Under the pieces are notes generated by a model. It saw nothing but the letters and a program-made list of their open reading frames with translations. It had not been told where the DNA came from and ran no database searches. Made by a program: the position numbers and the translations under genes. Positions 20,327 through 30,692 of a DNA stretch of 64,000 bases are shown in pieces (within the stretch, counting starts at the first letter, position 1; each line of letters opens with the position of its first letter). This DNA is from Brasilonema sennae CENA114 (GTDB lineage Bacteria > Cyanobacteriota > Cyanobacteriia > Cyanobacteriales > Nostocaceae): contig NZ_CP030118.1 in assembly GCF_006968745.1 (NCBI RefSeq), forward strand, positions 186,001 through 250,000, read 5' to 3'.

Positions 20327-21316
20327 ATGCCAAATTTGCAGAATTTTCGGGATTACTACGAGATTTTAGGAGTAACGAAAGATGCGTCCAATGAAGATCT
20401 CAAAAAGAACTATCGACGGTTAGCGCGTCAGTATCACCCAGACCTCAATCCAGGAAACAAAGCAGCAGAAGAAAAATTTAAAGATATCGGAGAGGCTTAT
20501 GAAGTTCTTTCTGACACAGCGAAACGGGCGCAATATGACCAATTTAGTCGCTTTTGGAAACAAAAAGGTTTTGACAAACAAGCAGCTTCACGAGAAAACG
20601 GCTGGAATCGTACAAACGGTCGTACCCGCAATCAAGAGGTAGATCCTGGTAGATATTCTGATTTTGATAGTTTTATCAATCAAGTCATTGGTGTAGGTGT
20701 TCGTAAAGACACCAAAAATGGAACTTCCACAACTGGAGTAGAGAGTGATCCCTTTAGTTCCACAAACAGAAAAGTTCAATACACAGTTAATTCTCGCCCC
20801 ACTCGCCGAGATATAGAAGCAAGACTAACGTTACCATTGGAAAAAGCATACAAAGGTGGAAGCGAGAGGATTCGGCTTGAAGATGGGCGTTCGCTCGAAG
20901 TCAATATGCCTCCTGGTATGGTCACAGGTCAAACCATCCGCCTGAAAAACCAAGGTATCAATGATGGCGATTTATACTTAAAAATTACAGTAAACCCTCA
21001 TTATTTATTTAAAATAGAAGGCTCAAATGTTTTTTGTCAGGTTCCAGTCACTCCCACTGAAGCAGTTTTAGGAGGACAGATAGAAGCGCCAACCTTAGAC
21101 GGACCAGTAAAAATGTCTATTCCCCCCGGTGTACGTTCAGGTCAACGCTTCCGTCTTGCCAACAAAGGTTACCCCAAGGAAAACGGTGAACGTGGTGACC
21201 AATTGGTAGAAATTCAGATCGTAGCTCCAAAAAATATTACTGAACAAGAACGTGAACTTTACGAAAAGTTACGACAGATAGAAACCTTTAAACCCCGCAC
21301 CGATTTGGTAAAATAG
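20327..21316 (+). CDS. dnaJ: J-domain co-chaperone, CbpA-like (no zinc finger)
   Basis: A 329-aa protein. The J domain covers residues 8-73 with the HPD motif in [10 protein letters not shown], which stimulates Hsp70 ATPase. A linker of about 85 residues (Asn/Thr-rich) follows, then the two-part DnaJ C-terminal substrate-binding region ([20 protein letters not shown] ... [19 protein letters not shown]). The Cys-rich zinc-finger region of classic DnaJ is absent, so this is type II (CbpA-like). It lies 208 bases downstream of dnaK and probably works with it. Confidence 0.9.
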   Translation: MPNLQNFRDYYEILGVTKDASNEDLKKNYRRLARQYHPDLNPGNKAAEEKFKDIGEAYEVLSDTAKRAQYDQFSRFWKQKGFDKQAASRENGWNRTNGRTRNQEVDPGRYSDFDSFINQVIGVGVRKDTKNGTSTTGVESDPFSSTNRKVQYTVNSRPTRRDIEARLTLPLEKAYKGGSERIRLEDGRSLEVNMPPGMVTGQTIRLKNQGINDGDLYLKITVNPHYLFKIEGSNVFCQVPVTPTEAVLGGQIEAPTLDGPVKMSIPPGVRSGQRFRLANKGYPKENGERGDQLVEIQIVAPKNITEQERELYEKLRQIETFKPRTDLVK

Positions 21317-21349
21317 CGATGATGAATCGTTAATTGTTGGTAGTCGTTT

Positions 21350-21545
21350 GTGACCAAGCCTAAGGGCCCTTTGCTGTCTGGTACGCCAACGAAGCCGGTG
21401 TAGGGGTGTAGGGGTGTCAGGGATAATTAGCCCCTACACACGCCAGATACCTAGGTCGGGAAAACCTCCTATGGCACTTTGTGCCACGCTTCGCTATCAG
21501 TACTGGCTCCCCTATACTCTTACCCCCTTACATGCCTAGTAGCTG
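21350..21545. repeat. intergenic repeat patch with GGTGTAGGG tandem
   Basis: The 325-base gap between the two J-protein genes holds GTGTAGGGGTGTAGGGGTGTC, a matching inverted CCCCTACAC stretch about 25 bases on, and the shared word ATACCTAGGTCGGGAAAACC found in other repeat patches. It is flanked by GTTGGTAGTCG / CAACCAACAACC-type sequences. No gene is seen. Confidence 0.5.
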
Positions 21546-21641
21546 ACAACTCACAACCAACAACCAATCACAGACTCGTGACGGATTTAAACTGCTGAGG
21601 GAATAATTAGGTTTAGAATATTAGAAAAAACGTTTAGCTAG

Positions 21642-22196
21642 GTGAGTGAAACGGCTGTGAATCAAAATGGGGCAATGCCACAAAGCAGCAAACCAACCTA
21701 TTACTCCCTTCTAGGACTGCATCCCTCAGCATCGGTAATTGAAATCCGTCGTGCTTACCGGGAATTGAGCAAGCACTATCATCCAGATACGACAAAATTA
21801 CCCACTGCTGTAGCAACTGCCAAATTTCAGCAACTCAACGAGGCGTATGCTACCTTAAGCAACCCAGAACGGCGGCTTAGCTACGACCTGAAAATTGGCT
21901 ATTCCCGCTTTGGAGTCATCCAAGCACCCCCCGACTTGAATCACCCAGTTTCCTATTCTTACGACTGGTCTAAATCAGCTTACCTTGACGCCAGCGATCG
22001 CCCACTCAGCGCTGGTGAAATCTTTGCTTTGTTTATTTTAGGATTAACCCTTTTGGGTTGCTTGTTATTGGCGATCGCGATCGGCTTAACCCGTGGTGAA
22101 GGTGCCTTTCAAACACAAAGACTACATACTCCAGCAATACAACAACCCAATACCACTATTTCTCAACCAAGTGTCCCTTCAGAAATTCCAAATTAA
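21642..22196 (+). CDS. membrane-anchored J-domain protein
   Basis: A 184-aa protein starting at GTG 21642. The J domain is at residues 19-85 (YSLLGLHPSASVIEIRRAY, HPD in HYHPDTTKL). A basic/neutral linker follows, then one membrane helix around 130-152 (IFALFILGLTLLGCLLLAIAIG) and a short Pro/Thr tail. Such proteins recruit Hsp70 to the membrane; this one may tie the DnaK paralogue encoded upstream to the thylakoid or plasma membrane (inference). Confidence 0.85.
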   Translation: MSETAVNQNGAMPQSSKPTYYSLLGLHPSASVIEIRRAYRELSKHYHPDTTKLPTAVATAKFQQLNEAYATLSNPERRLSYDLKIGYSRFGVIQAPPDLNHPVSYSYDWSKSAYLDASDRPLSAGEIFALFILGLTLLGCLLLAIAIGLTRGEGAFQTQRLHTPAIQQPNTTISQPSVPSEIPN

Positions 22197-22233
22197 AAAC
22201 TAATTTTTAACTTTTTACCGAAAAGCTGGGTCT

Positions 22234-22262
22234 AAAGCCCCGTCCTTTTAGGACGGCTTTTC
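22234..22262 (+). terminator. hairpin with trailing T run
   Basis: CCGTCC/GGACGG stem with a TTTTA loop, followed by CTTTT, 38 bases after the J-protein stop. It could be that gene's terminator or the end hairpin of the IS605-like relic that follows. Confidence 0.5.
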
Positions 22263-22379
22263 CAGAATTGACAGCGTATCCAAAAATACGGGATAATAAT
22301 ATTGCCCATAGTCTAAAAGACTATCGTGAGGCAGAGTTGGGTGCTCCCCATCTACAATGCTCAGCTGAGTGCGACATAG

Positions 22380-22556
22380 TGTAGGAAAGAGTAAAAAGCA
22401 ATTGAATAAATCCTTTCAAACGCGGTCGGGCAGTCCGTGTGCGCTTGTGGACGTATCCAAACGGGGGTATTTTGAATGCTTGCATTTGAAGACCTAGGGA
22501 GGACGGATGAAGCAAGAATCCTCGCGCCTAAAGGTGCGATGAGTGTCAATATTGAC
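22380..22556 (+). mobile_element. probable IS200/IS605-type end relic
   Basis: The segment ends in an imperfect hairpin around CCTCGCGCCTAAAGGTGCGA and then GAGTGTCAATA, which resembles the right end of cyanobacterial IS605-group elements (hairpin CCCCGCGCC...GGTGCGGGG then AGTGTCAA). No intact tnpA or tnpB is left. The call rests on resemblance of the end only. Confidence 0.35.
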
Positions 22557-22570
22557 TCTTGACTGAAATT

Positions 22571-22843
22571 ATGGCTCTTCCTCCCCCGGAAACACCGTTA
22601 TACAACCATGCTCTCCCCCAAATTGAATATTGGTTGAGAGAGCAAGGCTGTCAACGAGATGAACAACAACTGCATTGCTGGCGGCTACAGCGATCTACTT
22701 GGCAAGCAGAACTCTCGCTAGATATTGAGCAAATCATCGTGCGGTATCTCAAAGCTGGAGATGATGGACAAGATATCCAACGTGCGTTCAAGTATTCCCT
22801 CAGTCGAGAGGACATAGAACGGGCTGTTTTTTCCGGACCATAG
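22571..22843 (+). CDS. DUF3143 small cyanobacterial protein
   Basis: A 90-aa protein from ATG 22571; TTG 22559 would add four residues. The sequence TPLYNHALPQIEYWLREQGC, the central HCWRLQR, and the end GQDIQRAFKYSLSREDIERA match what I recall of the conserved cyanobacterial DUF3143 family. Function is unknown. It has no membrane segment. It follows the J-protein gene on the same strand with relic sequence between them, so shared transcription is uncertain. Confidence 0.7.
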   Translation: MALPPPETPLYNHALPQIEYWLREQGCQRDEQQLHCWRLQRSTWQAELSLDIEQIIVRYLKAGDDGQDIQRAFKYSLSREDIERAVFSGP

Positions 22844-22983
22844 AAGAAGGATACACAAGGTCAGGCAGTGTGAGAGTAAGGTAAAAAGAGGAAACGAGGC
22901 GCTCTTGTGGGGTGTTGGGGGGGAAGAAAAGAACATTAGCTCTTCTTCTGCCTTCTCCCTGGTCCGGTACTCATCCCCTCTTA

Positions 22984-23733
22984 TCACACTTTGCCGAACC
23001 TACGCTCTCGTTGCTGATAAGCGCATAGGGCGCGATAAAATTCATTGCGGTTAAAATCCGGCCACAAGGCTTCTGTAATATAAATTTCTGCATAAGCGAT
23101 TTGCCAGAGAAGGAAATTCGAGACCCGCATTTCCCCACTTGTACGGATTAATAAATCTGGGTCACAAACCCCTTCTGTATAGAGGTGACGTTCAAATGTT
23201 GCCTCATCAATTTCATCTGGTTGAAGCAAACCTTGCTGTGCTTTATGAGCAATTGTACGGCACGCCTGTAAAATCTCCTGTCTACCTCCGTAATTGGTTG
23301 CGACGGTGAATTTTATACCGCGATTGTTTCTTGTTTCTTCCATTGAATGAGAAATTTCTTTTTGAAGCCCAAGAGGTAAAACACTCAAATTACCCACAAA
23401 TCTAATTTGAACATTTTCCTTCATCATTTCACGCAGTTCTTGGCGCAAAACTCGCTGAAATAAAGTCATCAAAAAATCGACTTCTTCGGTTGGTCTTCCC
23501 CAGTTCTCAGTTGAAAAAGCATAAGCTGTTAGCGCTCCAATTCCCCAATCATCACAACAACGTAGTAAATTTTTCAGCGCATCTACACCAGCTTTATGAC
23601 CCATAATCCGGGGAAGACCTTGACGCTTAGCCCATCGACCATTGCCATCCATAATGACTGCAACGTGTCTGGGCAAGAATTCTTGTTTCAAGTCAGAGGG
23701 CAAATCTCGTAGTTCAGTGTGTTGTGCTGTCAT
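22984..23733 (-). CDS. uppS: isoprenyl (undecaprenyl) diphosphate synthase
   Basis: A 249-aa cis-prenyltransferase. The catalytic and pyrophosphate-binding stretch [20 protein letters not shown] is followed by [21 protein letters not shown] and, near the C-terminus, the second substrate site [19 protein letters not shown]. It makes the C55 lipid carrier for peptidoglycan and surface polysaccharides, from isopentenyl diphosphate. Its ATG overlaps the stop of cdaA by 4 bases, so the two are translated from one message. Confidence 0.95.
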   Translation of the reverse strand: MTAQHTELRDLPSDLKQEFLPRHVAVIMDGNGRWAKRQGLPRIMGHKAGVDALKNLLRCCDDWGIGALTAYAFSTENWGRPTEEVDFLMTLFQRVLRQELREMMKENVQIRFVGNLSVLPLGLQKEISHSMEETRNNRGIKFTVATNYGGRQEILQACRTIAHKAQQGLLQPDEIDEATFERHLYTEGVCDPDLLIRTSGEMRVSNFLLWQIAYAEIYITEALWPDFNRNEFYRALCAYQQRERRFGKV

Positions 23734-24656
23734 TTTTTATCTCGTCGCGAAGCGGTCGATGGTAATCCGAGTAAACGTGAAATGAGTGCTAGTACCTTAC
23801 TACGAATTTGACGACCCAAACTTAACAAACCAGGAGCACCAGGTTCGCGATCCACATTTGGAGAAAAGCGAGTATCGAGAGACTCTTTGAGCTTTGTGAT
23901 CGTCAGCGGTCTATTTAAGGTACCTCGTTCCGCTAAGGAAATAGAACCCGTTTCTTCTGATACAACGACACAAATGCAATTTTCGACCCGCTCAGTAATT
24001 CCCATCGCCGCTCGGTGGCGTGTTCCCAACTGGCGTGAGGCTGTGCGTCCCGATAGCGGTAAGATTATACCTGATGCCACAATCCGTGAGCCACGAATTA
24101 ACGTCGCCCCATCGTGTAATAAAGTTTTCGGCTGAAAAATTGTCTGTATAAGTTCCTTTGACACTTCGGCATTCAGCTTTACTCCTGGCACAGAAAAATC
24201 CCGCTCATCAATAGGACCAGTGGTTTCCAAAATGAGCAAAGCTCCAATTCGATTTTTTGACAGTTCTCTAACAGCATCAACAATTTCATCAATGACACTA
24301 TTGTATTTGGGAACCGCCAGACGGGATGGTTGAAACAACTGCTGGAATTCACCGCGTCCTAATTGTTCCAAAAATCGGCGGAACTCTGATTGTAGAGCAA
24401 CCGCCATTGCCACAGCACAGCCAATTACTAACTTTTCCAGTACAAAGTTCAGCAATAGTAGATGCAATCTGCTGCTGATTGCTGATGCGAGCATCAGAAC
24501 AATAAATCCTCTAACCATCCACAATGTCCGGCGCTCATTAATAATGATAAGTATCATGTACGTGAGCGCCAGTACTAACCCTATATCCAGAGTCCCAATC
24601 AGCAAGGACTGTGACCTTTCTAGGTTTGTCAGCCATTGCGTCCACCAATCTCCCAT
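23730..24656 (-). CDS. cdaA: diadenylate cyclase CdaA (c-di-AMP synthase)
   Basis: A 308-aa protein. Three N-terminal membrane helices lie within residues 1-85, then the DAC (DisA_N) domain. The two signature motifs are both present: [15 protein letters not shown] and the [12 protein letters not shown] loop. It condenses two ATP into cyclic di-AMP, a messenger that controls potassium and osmotic balance. The C-terminal about 60 residues are basic and extra to the core domain. It is upstream of and overlaps uppS; the usual Firmicute partner genes cdaR and glmM are not adjacent, although glmM is elsewhere in the window (42989-44461). Confidence 0.93.
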   Translation of the reverse strand: MGDWWTQWLTNLERSQSLLIGTLDIGLVLALTYMILIIINERRTLWMVRGFIVLMLASAISSRLHLLLLNFVLEKLVIGCAVAMAVALQSEFRRFLEQLGRGEFQQLFQPSRLAVPKYNSVIDEIVDAVRELSKNRIGALLILETTGPIDERDFSVPGVKLNAEVSKELIQTIFQPKTLLHDGATLIRGSRIVASGIILPLSGRTASRQLGTRHRAAMGITERVENCICVVVSEETGSISLAERGTLNRPLTITKLKESLDTRFSPNVDREPGAPGLLSLGRQIRSKVLALISRLLGLPSTASRRDKK

Positions 24657-24799
24657 GACTCTGGATTTAACCTTTTGCCTCTAATAAAGTGAATCAACAG
24701 TTAACAGCTCATAGCGTGATTAATTAATGAATGCCACTTGCGTGCTTTCTATAGTCTACTTACACAGGCTTTCCCCGAAAGCATTGCTTTTGTGTTCCT

Positions 24800-25004
24800 G
24801 TTTACCTGCTTCTTCTGGCAGGAGCTAATATCCTACGCGAAGAGACGCTTGCGCGTATGCTTTTGGCGTACGCTTGCGCCTACGGCAATTGCGCTACTGT
24901 CGGGAAACCCGTAAAAGTTTACCCTGAGCGCAGCCGAAGGGCACACTGCCTAATTCCACAGCGTTCCTTGCAGGAAACCTGAAGGACGCAGTGGCTCGTA
25001 ATAA
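24800..25004. repeat. GC-rich repeat patch upstream of cdaA / downstream of lysA
   Basis: The 348-base gap contains repeat words GAGACGCTTGCGCGTATGC, GGCGTACGCTTGCGCC and GTCGGGAAACCCG, with many short inverted pairs. The half near cdaA (24657-24800) is AT-rich and is where its promoter should lie. No gene is seen. Confidence 0.5.
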
Positions 25005-26411
25005 CTAGCTTTTAAGTCTTTGCGGTAGGCAGTCCTGTCGAATTAAGTCCTGATAAGTTTCGCGTCGCAAAATCAAGTTTGCTTCGCCATTCGCTACTAT
25101 AACAGCTGCCGGTCGGGGCAGACGATTGTAGTTAGATGCCATACTGTAATTGTAAGCACCAGTCGCAATAACTACAAGAATATCCCCAGATTCAATTTTT
25201 GGCACTCGGGCATCTTTTATTAGAATATCCCCAGATTCACAATGTTTGCCAGCTATTGTTACACTTTCTGTTATTGGAGCAGACATTCGGTTAGCAACGA
25301 CTGCGCGATACACAGACTGGTATGTGATTGGCCGCGGATTGTCAGACATTCCTCCATCAACTGCTACATAGGTACGTATTTCTGGAATTACCTTGGATGA
25401 ACCAATAGAGTATGCTGTCACACAAGCTGTTCCAATCAGTGAACGCCCTGGTTCAGATAATAATTTGGGCAAAGGCAAATTGTTTGCAGCACAAGCTTGT
25501 TGAATAACTTCACAAATCGGTTTCACCCACTCTTCTATGCTAGGTGGATCATCCGATTCTGTATACTTAATCCCTAAGCCGCCTCCCACATTCAACTCTT
25601 TGATCGATAAACCATATCCAGCAGCTTTATTTAGCCACTGCACCATCACCGCAGCTAAATCTTGATGAGGTTGACGTTCAAAAATTTGGGAACCTATGTG
25701 AGCATGTAATCCCAGACAGTTAATCACAGATTGTTGACTGACAAAAGTAAACAAATCATCTAGTTGATTGGGATCAAAGCCAAATTTGCTATCTAAATGT
25801 CCCGTGCGAATATACTCGTGGGTGTGACATTCGATACCTGGCGTTAAACGCAACATGATGCGGATAGAACGTTGTGTTGCTGTTTGTTTAGCTATATCCA
25901 CCAAAGTACGTAACTCATACCAGTTATCTACTACAATGATGCAGCCAGACTCAATGGCAAAAGTTAGTTCTTGGTGGGATTTATTATTGCCGTGGAAATA
26001 GATTTTATCGGGATTGACACCCGCACTCAGGGCTGTATAGAGTTCACCCCCAGAGACGACATCTATTCCTAAACCAGCATCGTGTGCGATCGCACAAACA
26101 GAAATACAACTCCACGCTTTGGAAGCGTACAGTACCTGAGATTCCCCCTTGTAATAACGTTTGAAGCTGTCTTGATATTGACGACAAGCTGTTCGCAGGG
26201 TTTGCTCATCTAAAATATAGAGCGGTGATCCAAATTGTTCAACTAACGTTGTGACGTCACAACCGCCAATTTCGAGATGATCATGATTGTTAACTCTGGC
26301 TGTTAACGGCAAAAGTTGCTGATTTGGTGAAAGACTGATGTTTTGAGGGTTTGCTTGTGGTAAATACTGACTACCAGAATATTGAACCCCAGCAGGGTGT
26401 GTCGATACCAT
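25005..26411 (-). CDS. lysA: diaminopimelate decarboxylase
   Basis: A 468-aa fold-III PLP enzyme. The Schiff-base Lys is in VLYASKAWSC, followed by GLGIDVVSGGEL, the HAHIGSQIF and GGGLGIKY phosphate-binding segments, EPGRSLIG, DGGMSDNPRP and the C-terminal active-site Cys in GKHCESGDIL. It converts meso-diaminopimelate to lysine, the last step of that pathway. The first about 45 residues (Gln/Pro/Asn-rich) are an N-terminal extension typical of cyanobacterial copies. Confidence 0.95.
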   Translation of the reverse strand: MVSTHPAGVQYSGSQYLPQANPQNISLSPNQQLLPLTARVNNHDHLEIGGCDVTTLVEQFGSPLYILDEQTLRTACRQYQDSFKRYYKGESQVLYASKAWSCISVCAIAHDAGLGIDVVSGGELYTALSAGVNPDKIYFHGNNKSHQELTFAIESGCIIVVDNWYELRTLVDIAKQTATQRSIRIMLRLTPGIECHTHEYIRTGHLDSKFGFDPNQLDDLFTFVSQQSVINCLGLHAHIGSQIFERQPHQDLAAVMVQWLNKAAGYGLSIKELNVGGGLGIKYTESDDPPSIEEWVKPICEVIQQACAANNLPLPKLLSEPGRSLIGTACVTAYSIGSSKVIPEIRTYVAVDGGMSDNPRPITYQSVYRAVVANRMSAPITESVTIAGKHCESGDILIKDARVPKIESGDILVVIATGAYNYSMASNYNRLPRPAAVIVANGEANLILRRETYQDLIRQDCLPQRLKS

Positions 26412-26501
26412 AACTATAAGATTTGTCCTTCTCTAAATTATAGGCGTGAGTAATTCCTCCGCTTCTCAGTTTACAAAGGCGTTGTACTTTTACGAATAAG
26501 T

Positions 26502-27032
26502 GTGAGCAAATTAGAATTAGAAATCAAACACCTCACTTCAGCAGATTTGAGTGCAGTGCTGGAACTCGACCAAATCTGCTTCGGTGGTTTATGGACTCTC
26601 GAAGGCTACCAACGCGAGTTAGATAGCCCTAACAGTGATTTATTGGGTTTGTTCTCTGGTGTATCTGTTGTCAGGCTACTAGGAATAAGTTGTTTTTGGT
26701 CAATTTTAGATGAAGCTCACATCACTATCTTGGCGGTTCATCCTCAATACCACCGTCAAGGTTTTGGACAGGCTCTTTTGTATTCTGTGCTGAAAAATGC
26801 TTGCAGACGCGGTTTAGAGCGAGCAACCCTCGAAGTGCGAGCTTCTAATTCAGCAGCAATTTCTTTATATGAAAAATTTGGCTTTAAAATAGCCGGGCGG
26901 CGGCGGCGCTATTACAAAGATGATGAAGACGCGCTGATTTTATGGCTTGGAAATTTGCAACAGCCACAATTTCAGAAAACTTTATATGACTGGGACATTA
27001 TCATTCGCGATCGCTTGACAAAAGCATCCTAG
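26502..27032 (+). CDS. rimI: ribosomal protein alanine N-acetyltransferase
   Basis: A 176-aa GNAT protein starting at GTG 26502. The acetyl-CoA pyrophosphate loop is HPQYHRQGFGQALL, and ATLEVRASNSAAISLYEKFG with GRRRRYYKDDEDALILWL is typical of RimI. It should acetylate the N-terminus of ribosomal protein S18; related members also modify other proteins. It is divergent from lysA, with about 90 bases between them. Confidence 0.85.
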   Translation: MSKLELEIKHLTSADLSAVLELDQICFGGLWTLEGYQRELDSPNSDLLGLFSGVSVVRLLGISCFWSILDEAHITILAVHPQYHRQGFGQALLYSVLKNACRRGLERATLEVRASNSAAISLYEKFGFKIAGRRRRYYKDDEDALILWLGNLQQPQFQKTLYDWDIIIRDRLTKAS

Positions 27033-27413
27033 TCCTCTTACTTACCTGCTTTGATGAAAATTTCTGTTTATTTTCTAAAATAACATAAGAAAATCTCATA
27101 AAGTTCAAAAAAAGCTTGAGATGAAACTGAGAATATGATATTAGGTGTTATTTGGGATTGAATAAAAAACTTTTTAATCCAGCCACTTATTATCCGTGGT
27201 CAAGCCTAAAAAGGTAAATAAGATTACGCTCCTCAGCACACTGACCGTACAAAAGTAAAGAAAATTAAATAAAAGTCATGAAAAATTAGCAATTGTCCCA
27301 CCAAGCTGGGTCAAACATTGTCGGATGTCTATTTGTTTATACAAGCATCCGCAATCTTTGCCTGTGCTAAAATCAGCGTACCGGCACGACGCAGGTGATG
27401 GGATGAATGCCAT
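27033..27413. other. intergenic region upstream of clpC
   Basis: These 381 bases are AT-rich in the first half. Apart from a likely clpC promoter region near the end, I see no gene, repeat or strong hairpin. A purine-rich GGTGATGGGATG stretch lies 10-20 bases before the clpC ATG. Confidence 0.4.
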
Positions 27414-29882
27414 ATGTTTGAACGCTTCACAGAAAAAGCCATAAAGGTAATTATGCTAGCCCAAGAAGAAGCTCGCCGTCTTGGGCATAATTTCGTAGGT
27501 ACCGAGCAGATCCTCCTGGGTCTGATTGGAGAAGGTACCGGAGTAGCGGCTAAGGTGCTGAAGTCTATGGGTGTCAATCTCAAAGACGCTCGGATTGAAG
27601 TAGAAAAAATCATAGGTCGAGGCTCCGGCTTTGTCGCTGTGGAAATTCCGTTTACGCCACGGGCAAAGCGCGTTCTGGAACTATCCTTGGAAGAAGCGCG
27701 CCAATTAGGGCATAACTACATTGGCACCGAGCATCTGCTGTTGGGCTTGATCCGAGAAGGGGAAGGTGTAGCAGCCAGAGTTCTAGAAAACCTAGGAGTG
27801 GACCTTTCTAAGGTAAGAACCCAAGTGATCCGAATGCTGGGAGAAACAGCTGAGGTGAGCGCTGGTGGTCAACCACGTGGAAATAAAACCCCGACATTGG
27901 ACGAGTTTGGCTCAAATCTGACCCAAATGGCAGCAGATGGCAAACTCGATCCTGTAGTAGGACGCGCCAAAGAAATTGAACGGGTGATCCAGATTTTGGG
28001 TCGGCGGACAAAAAATAATCCCGTCCTGATTGGGGAACCAGGGGTAGGTAAAACCGCGATCGCCGAAGGTTTAGCACAACGCATTGCTAATAAAGATGTC
28101 CCCGACATCTTAGAAGACAAACGTGTGGTAACCCTGGATATCGGTTTACTTGTCGCCGGAACCAAGTACCGGGGTGAATTTGAAGAACGCCTGAAAAAAA
28201 TCATGGATGAAATCCGTCAGGCGGGCAATGTTGTTCTCGTGATTGACGAAGTCCACACCTTAATTGGTGCAGGTGCGGCAGAAGGCGCAATCGATGCAGC
28301 AAATATCCTCAAACCCGCCTTGGCGCGAGGTGAATTGCAATGCATCGGAGCCACAACTCTAGATGAATACCGCAAACACATCGAGCGGGATGCAGCCCTA
28401 GAGCGCCGCTTCCAGCCAGTCATGGTGGGTGAACCGTCAGTTGATGAGACGATTGAGATTCTCTATGGACTGCGCGAGCGCTACGAACAGCACCACAAGC
28501 TGAAAATCTCCGATGAAGCTTTGCTTGCAGCGGCGAAGTTATCTGATAGATATATCAGTGACCGTTACCTTCCAGATAAAGCAATCGACTTGATTGACGA
28601 AGCAGGAAGTCGGGTTCGCTTGATTAACTCGCAATTACCCCCTGCAGCTAAAGAATTGGACAAAGAACTGCGTCAGATTTTGAAAGAAAAAGACGATGCA
28701 GTCCGCGCTCAAGACTTTGATAGAGCTGGGGAGTTGCGCGATCGCGAAATGGAAATCAAAGCCGAAATTCGCGCCATTGCTCAAAGCAAGACCAACGGTA
28801 GTCGCACTGAAGGTGACGAACCTGTCGTTACCGAAGAAGACATTGCTCACATTGTCGCTTCCTGGACAGGAGTTCCGGTGAACAAACTCACCGAATCTGA
28901 ATCCGAGAAGCTGCTGCACATGGAAGACACCCTGCATCAACGCTTGATTGGTCAAGAAGATGCTGTCAAAGCAGTTTCACGTGCAATTCGTCGCGCTCGT
29001 GTCGGTTTGAAAAATCCTAATCGACCCATTGCTAGCTTCATTTTCTCTGGTCCAACAGGTGTAGGTAAAACCGAGTTAGCAAAAGCTTTGGCTTCTTACT
29101 TCTTCGGTTCCGAAGAAGCGATGATTCGCCTAGATATGTCGGAATATATGGAGCGCCATACCGTCAGCAAGCTGATTGGTTCGCCTCCTGGTTATGTCGG
29201 ATATAACGAAGGTGGTCAACTGACCGAAGCTGTGCGTCGTCGTCCTTACACAGTTGTGCTATTCGACGAAATCGAAAAAGCACACCCCGACGTCTTTAAT
29301 ATGCTATTGCAAATTTTAGAAGACGGTCGCTTAACCGATGCGAAAGGTCGCACCGTAGACTTCAAGAACACCTTGCTGATTTTGACTTCCAATATCGGTT
29401 CCAAGGTAATCGAGAAGAGTGGTAGCGGCTTCGGCTTTGATGTCGCTGAAGATCAAACAGAAGCGCAATACAACCGGATTAAATCCTTGGTTAACGAAGA
29501 ACTCAAGCAATACTTCCGTCCTGAGTTCCTCAACCGACTGGATGAAATCATCGTCTTCCGTCAATTGAGCAAAGAAGAGGTCTCTCAAATCGCCACGATC
29601 ATGCTCAAGGAAGTGTTTGGTCGCTTGACAGAAAAAGGCATCACACTGGAAGTCACCGATAGATTCAACAACCGTCTCATCGAAGAAGGTTATAGCCCTA
29701 GCTACGGCGCAAGACCATTACGTCGGGCAATTATGCGCTTGTTAGAAGATAGCCTAGCGGAAGAGATTCTGTCTGGTCGCATTAAAGATGGTGATACAGC
29801 CATTGTTGATGTGGATGACACTGGTAATGTGATTGTCAGAGCTGAACAGCGCCGGGAATTGTTGACCCCTGTCGTTGAATAG
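27414..29882 (+). CDS. clpC: Clp protease ATP-binding subunit ClpC
   Basis: An 822-aa AAA+ unfoldase. Two ClpN repeats cover residues 1-150 ([40 protein letters not shown]). The first AAA+ domain has Walker [14 protein letters not shown] and Walker [16 protein letters not shown] middle UVR-type coiled coil ([20 protein letters not shown]) separates it from the second AAA+ domain with [13 protein letters not shown] and [14 protein letters not shown]. It feeds proteins to ClpP and also acts in the chloroplast-like import and photosystem quality-control systems of this lineage. Full length. A strong intrinsic terminator follows. Confidence 0.97.
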   Translation: MFERFTEKAIKVIMLAQEEARRLGHNFVGTEQILLGLIGEGTGVAAKVLKSMGVNLKDARIEVEKIIGRGSGFVAVEIPFTPRAKRVLELSLEEARQLGHNYIGTEHLLLGLIREGEGVAARVLENLGVDLSKVRTQVIRMLGETAEVSAGGQPRGNKTPTLDEFGSNLTQMAADGKLDPVVGRAKEIERVIQILGRRTKNNPVLIGEPGVGKTAIAEGLAQRIANKDVPDILEDKRVVTLDIGLLVAGTKYRGEFEERLKKIMDEIRQAGNVVLVIDEVHTLIGAGAAEGAIDAANILKPALARGELQCIGATTLDEYRKHIERDAALERRFQPVMVGEPSVDETIEILYGLRERYEQHHKLKISDEALLAAAKLSDRYISDRYLPDKAIDLIDEAGSRVRLINSQLPPAAKELDKELRQILKEKDDAVRAQDFDRAGELRDREMEIKAEIRAIAQSKTNGSRTEGDEPVVTEEDIAHIVASWTGVPVNKLTESESEKLLHMEDTLHQRLIGQEDAVKAVSRAIRRARVGLKNPNRPIASFIFSGPTGVGKTELAKALASYFFGSEEAMIRLDMSEYMERHTVSKLIGSPPGYVGYNEGGQLTEAVRRRPYTVVLFDEIEKAHPDVFNMLLQILEDGRLTDAKGRTVDFKNTLLILTSNIGSKVIEKSGSGFGFDVAEDQTEAQYNRIKSLVNEELKQYFRPEFLNRLDEIIVFRQLSKEEVSQIATIMLKEVFGRLTEKGITLEVTDRFNNRLIEEGYSPSYGARPLRRAIMRLLEDSLAEEILSGRIKDGDTAIVDVDDTGNVIVRAEQRRELLTPVVE

Positions 29883-29924
29883 AAACAAAGAAGACTTAAT
29901 ATTTCTTTATTCTTCTGATAAAAC

Positions 29925-29958
29925 AAAGGTAGAGCATCCAACAGCTCTACCTTTTTTT
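29925..29958 (+). terminator. Rho-independent terminator of clpC
   Basis: Perfect 11-bp stem AAAGGTAGAGC / GCTCTACCTTT with an 8-nt loop, followed by TTTT, 43 bases after the clpC stop. Confidence 0.9.
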
Positions 29959-30102
29959 GTATTTCATCTTTTGATTAGTTGAATTTATAAATTTGAATAA
30001 AAATAATATTTTATTCTATCAATCAACTTATTTAAAGTGAAAACATCAAGTACTTTAGTGGAGGCTTCATAGAAGTAAAGCCGCCGAACTCTGGTGAAGA
30101 AA

Positions 30103-30597
30103 TCAAACGTGAACTACCCCGCCGTATAGGCGGACGGGGCTTCTGTACTCATAGGCGAGTGCCCTAAATGAGACTTTCGTCCCATCTTGGGTCTTACCTC
30201 CCCTCCTACAGCACCAGACGGCTGAACCTTCCGCCCTTACGGGTTCGCGAGTTGCTCCACTTGGGGAGACCCCAAGACCGCACTGGCTCACCTTTAGCAC
30301 TTCGACACCGCTCAGTGCAAGCATTCTGATTCCTTCCGCTCTAATGTTGATGGCTGCATTACCATCTCGATCATGATGAGTACCGCAATGAGGGCAAGTC
30401 CATTCCCTCACATCTAACGGCATTTCACCCATCTGATAGAAACAATTAGAGCACAGTTTAGAACTGGGAAACCATCTGTCAATTTAAACCAACTTTGCAC
30501 CTTCGCGTTCTAGCTTGTAAGCTAAAAAGTTGGTAAAAGTTCCCCATCCACAATTAGATATTGCTTTTGCTAACTTGTGATGGGGATGTAAGACCAA
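30103..30597 (-). pseudogene. tnpB: tnpB fragment with internal stop
   Basis: Reading the minus strand gives HKLAKAISNCGWGTFTNFL, then KLEREGAKLV, a TAA stop where the family has Glu, then IDRWFPSSKLCSNC, and the zinc-finger/RuvC end CPHCGTHHDRDGNAAINIRAEG. The zinc-ribbon Cys pairs and the last RuvC Asp (DRDGNAA) are intact, but the first RuvC Asp region and the whole N-terminal half are missing. The open frame after the stop (from GTG or ATG near 30432) is too short to be a nuclease. The final 60 codons probably overlap an omega-RNA-like region. Confidence 0.8.
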
Positions 30598-30692
30598 AGT
30601 CTTCAGGACGTAAAAAATCTATGAAGGCTGAGGCAATCCCCAATGAATTGGGAAGCTTACACTGACCTAACGGTACAGTGTAGGTAGTTCAC
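30109..30692 (-). mobile_element. TnpB-bearing IS605-type relic with hairpin ends
   Basis: The 584-bp segment is bounded by the inverted words GTGAACTACC (30109-30118) and GGTAGTTCAC (30683-30692). Next to each is a stem-loop: CCCCGCCGTATAGGCGGACGGGG at the left and TACACTG...CAGTGTA at the right. Only the 3' half of tnpB is inside, and no tnpA. The right boundary overlaps the stop codon of raf1. Known biology: IS200/IS605 elements carry subterminal hairpins, and the tnpB 3' end makes an omega guide RNA. Confidence 0.6.

Noticed and set aside
22321..22549. Two overlapping minus-strand ORFs of about 62 codons
   Set aside because: They lie in an IS605-end-like relic and overlap each other in different frames.
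27808..29588. Several antisense ORFs of 60-111 codons inside clpC
   Set aside because: Shadow frames of a highly conserved gene with biased codons; no start signals.
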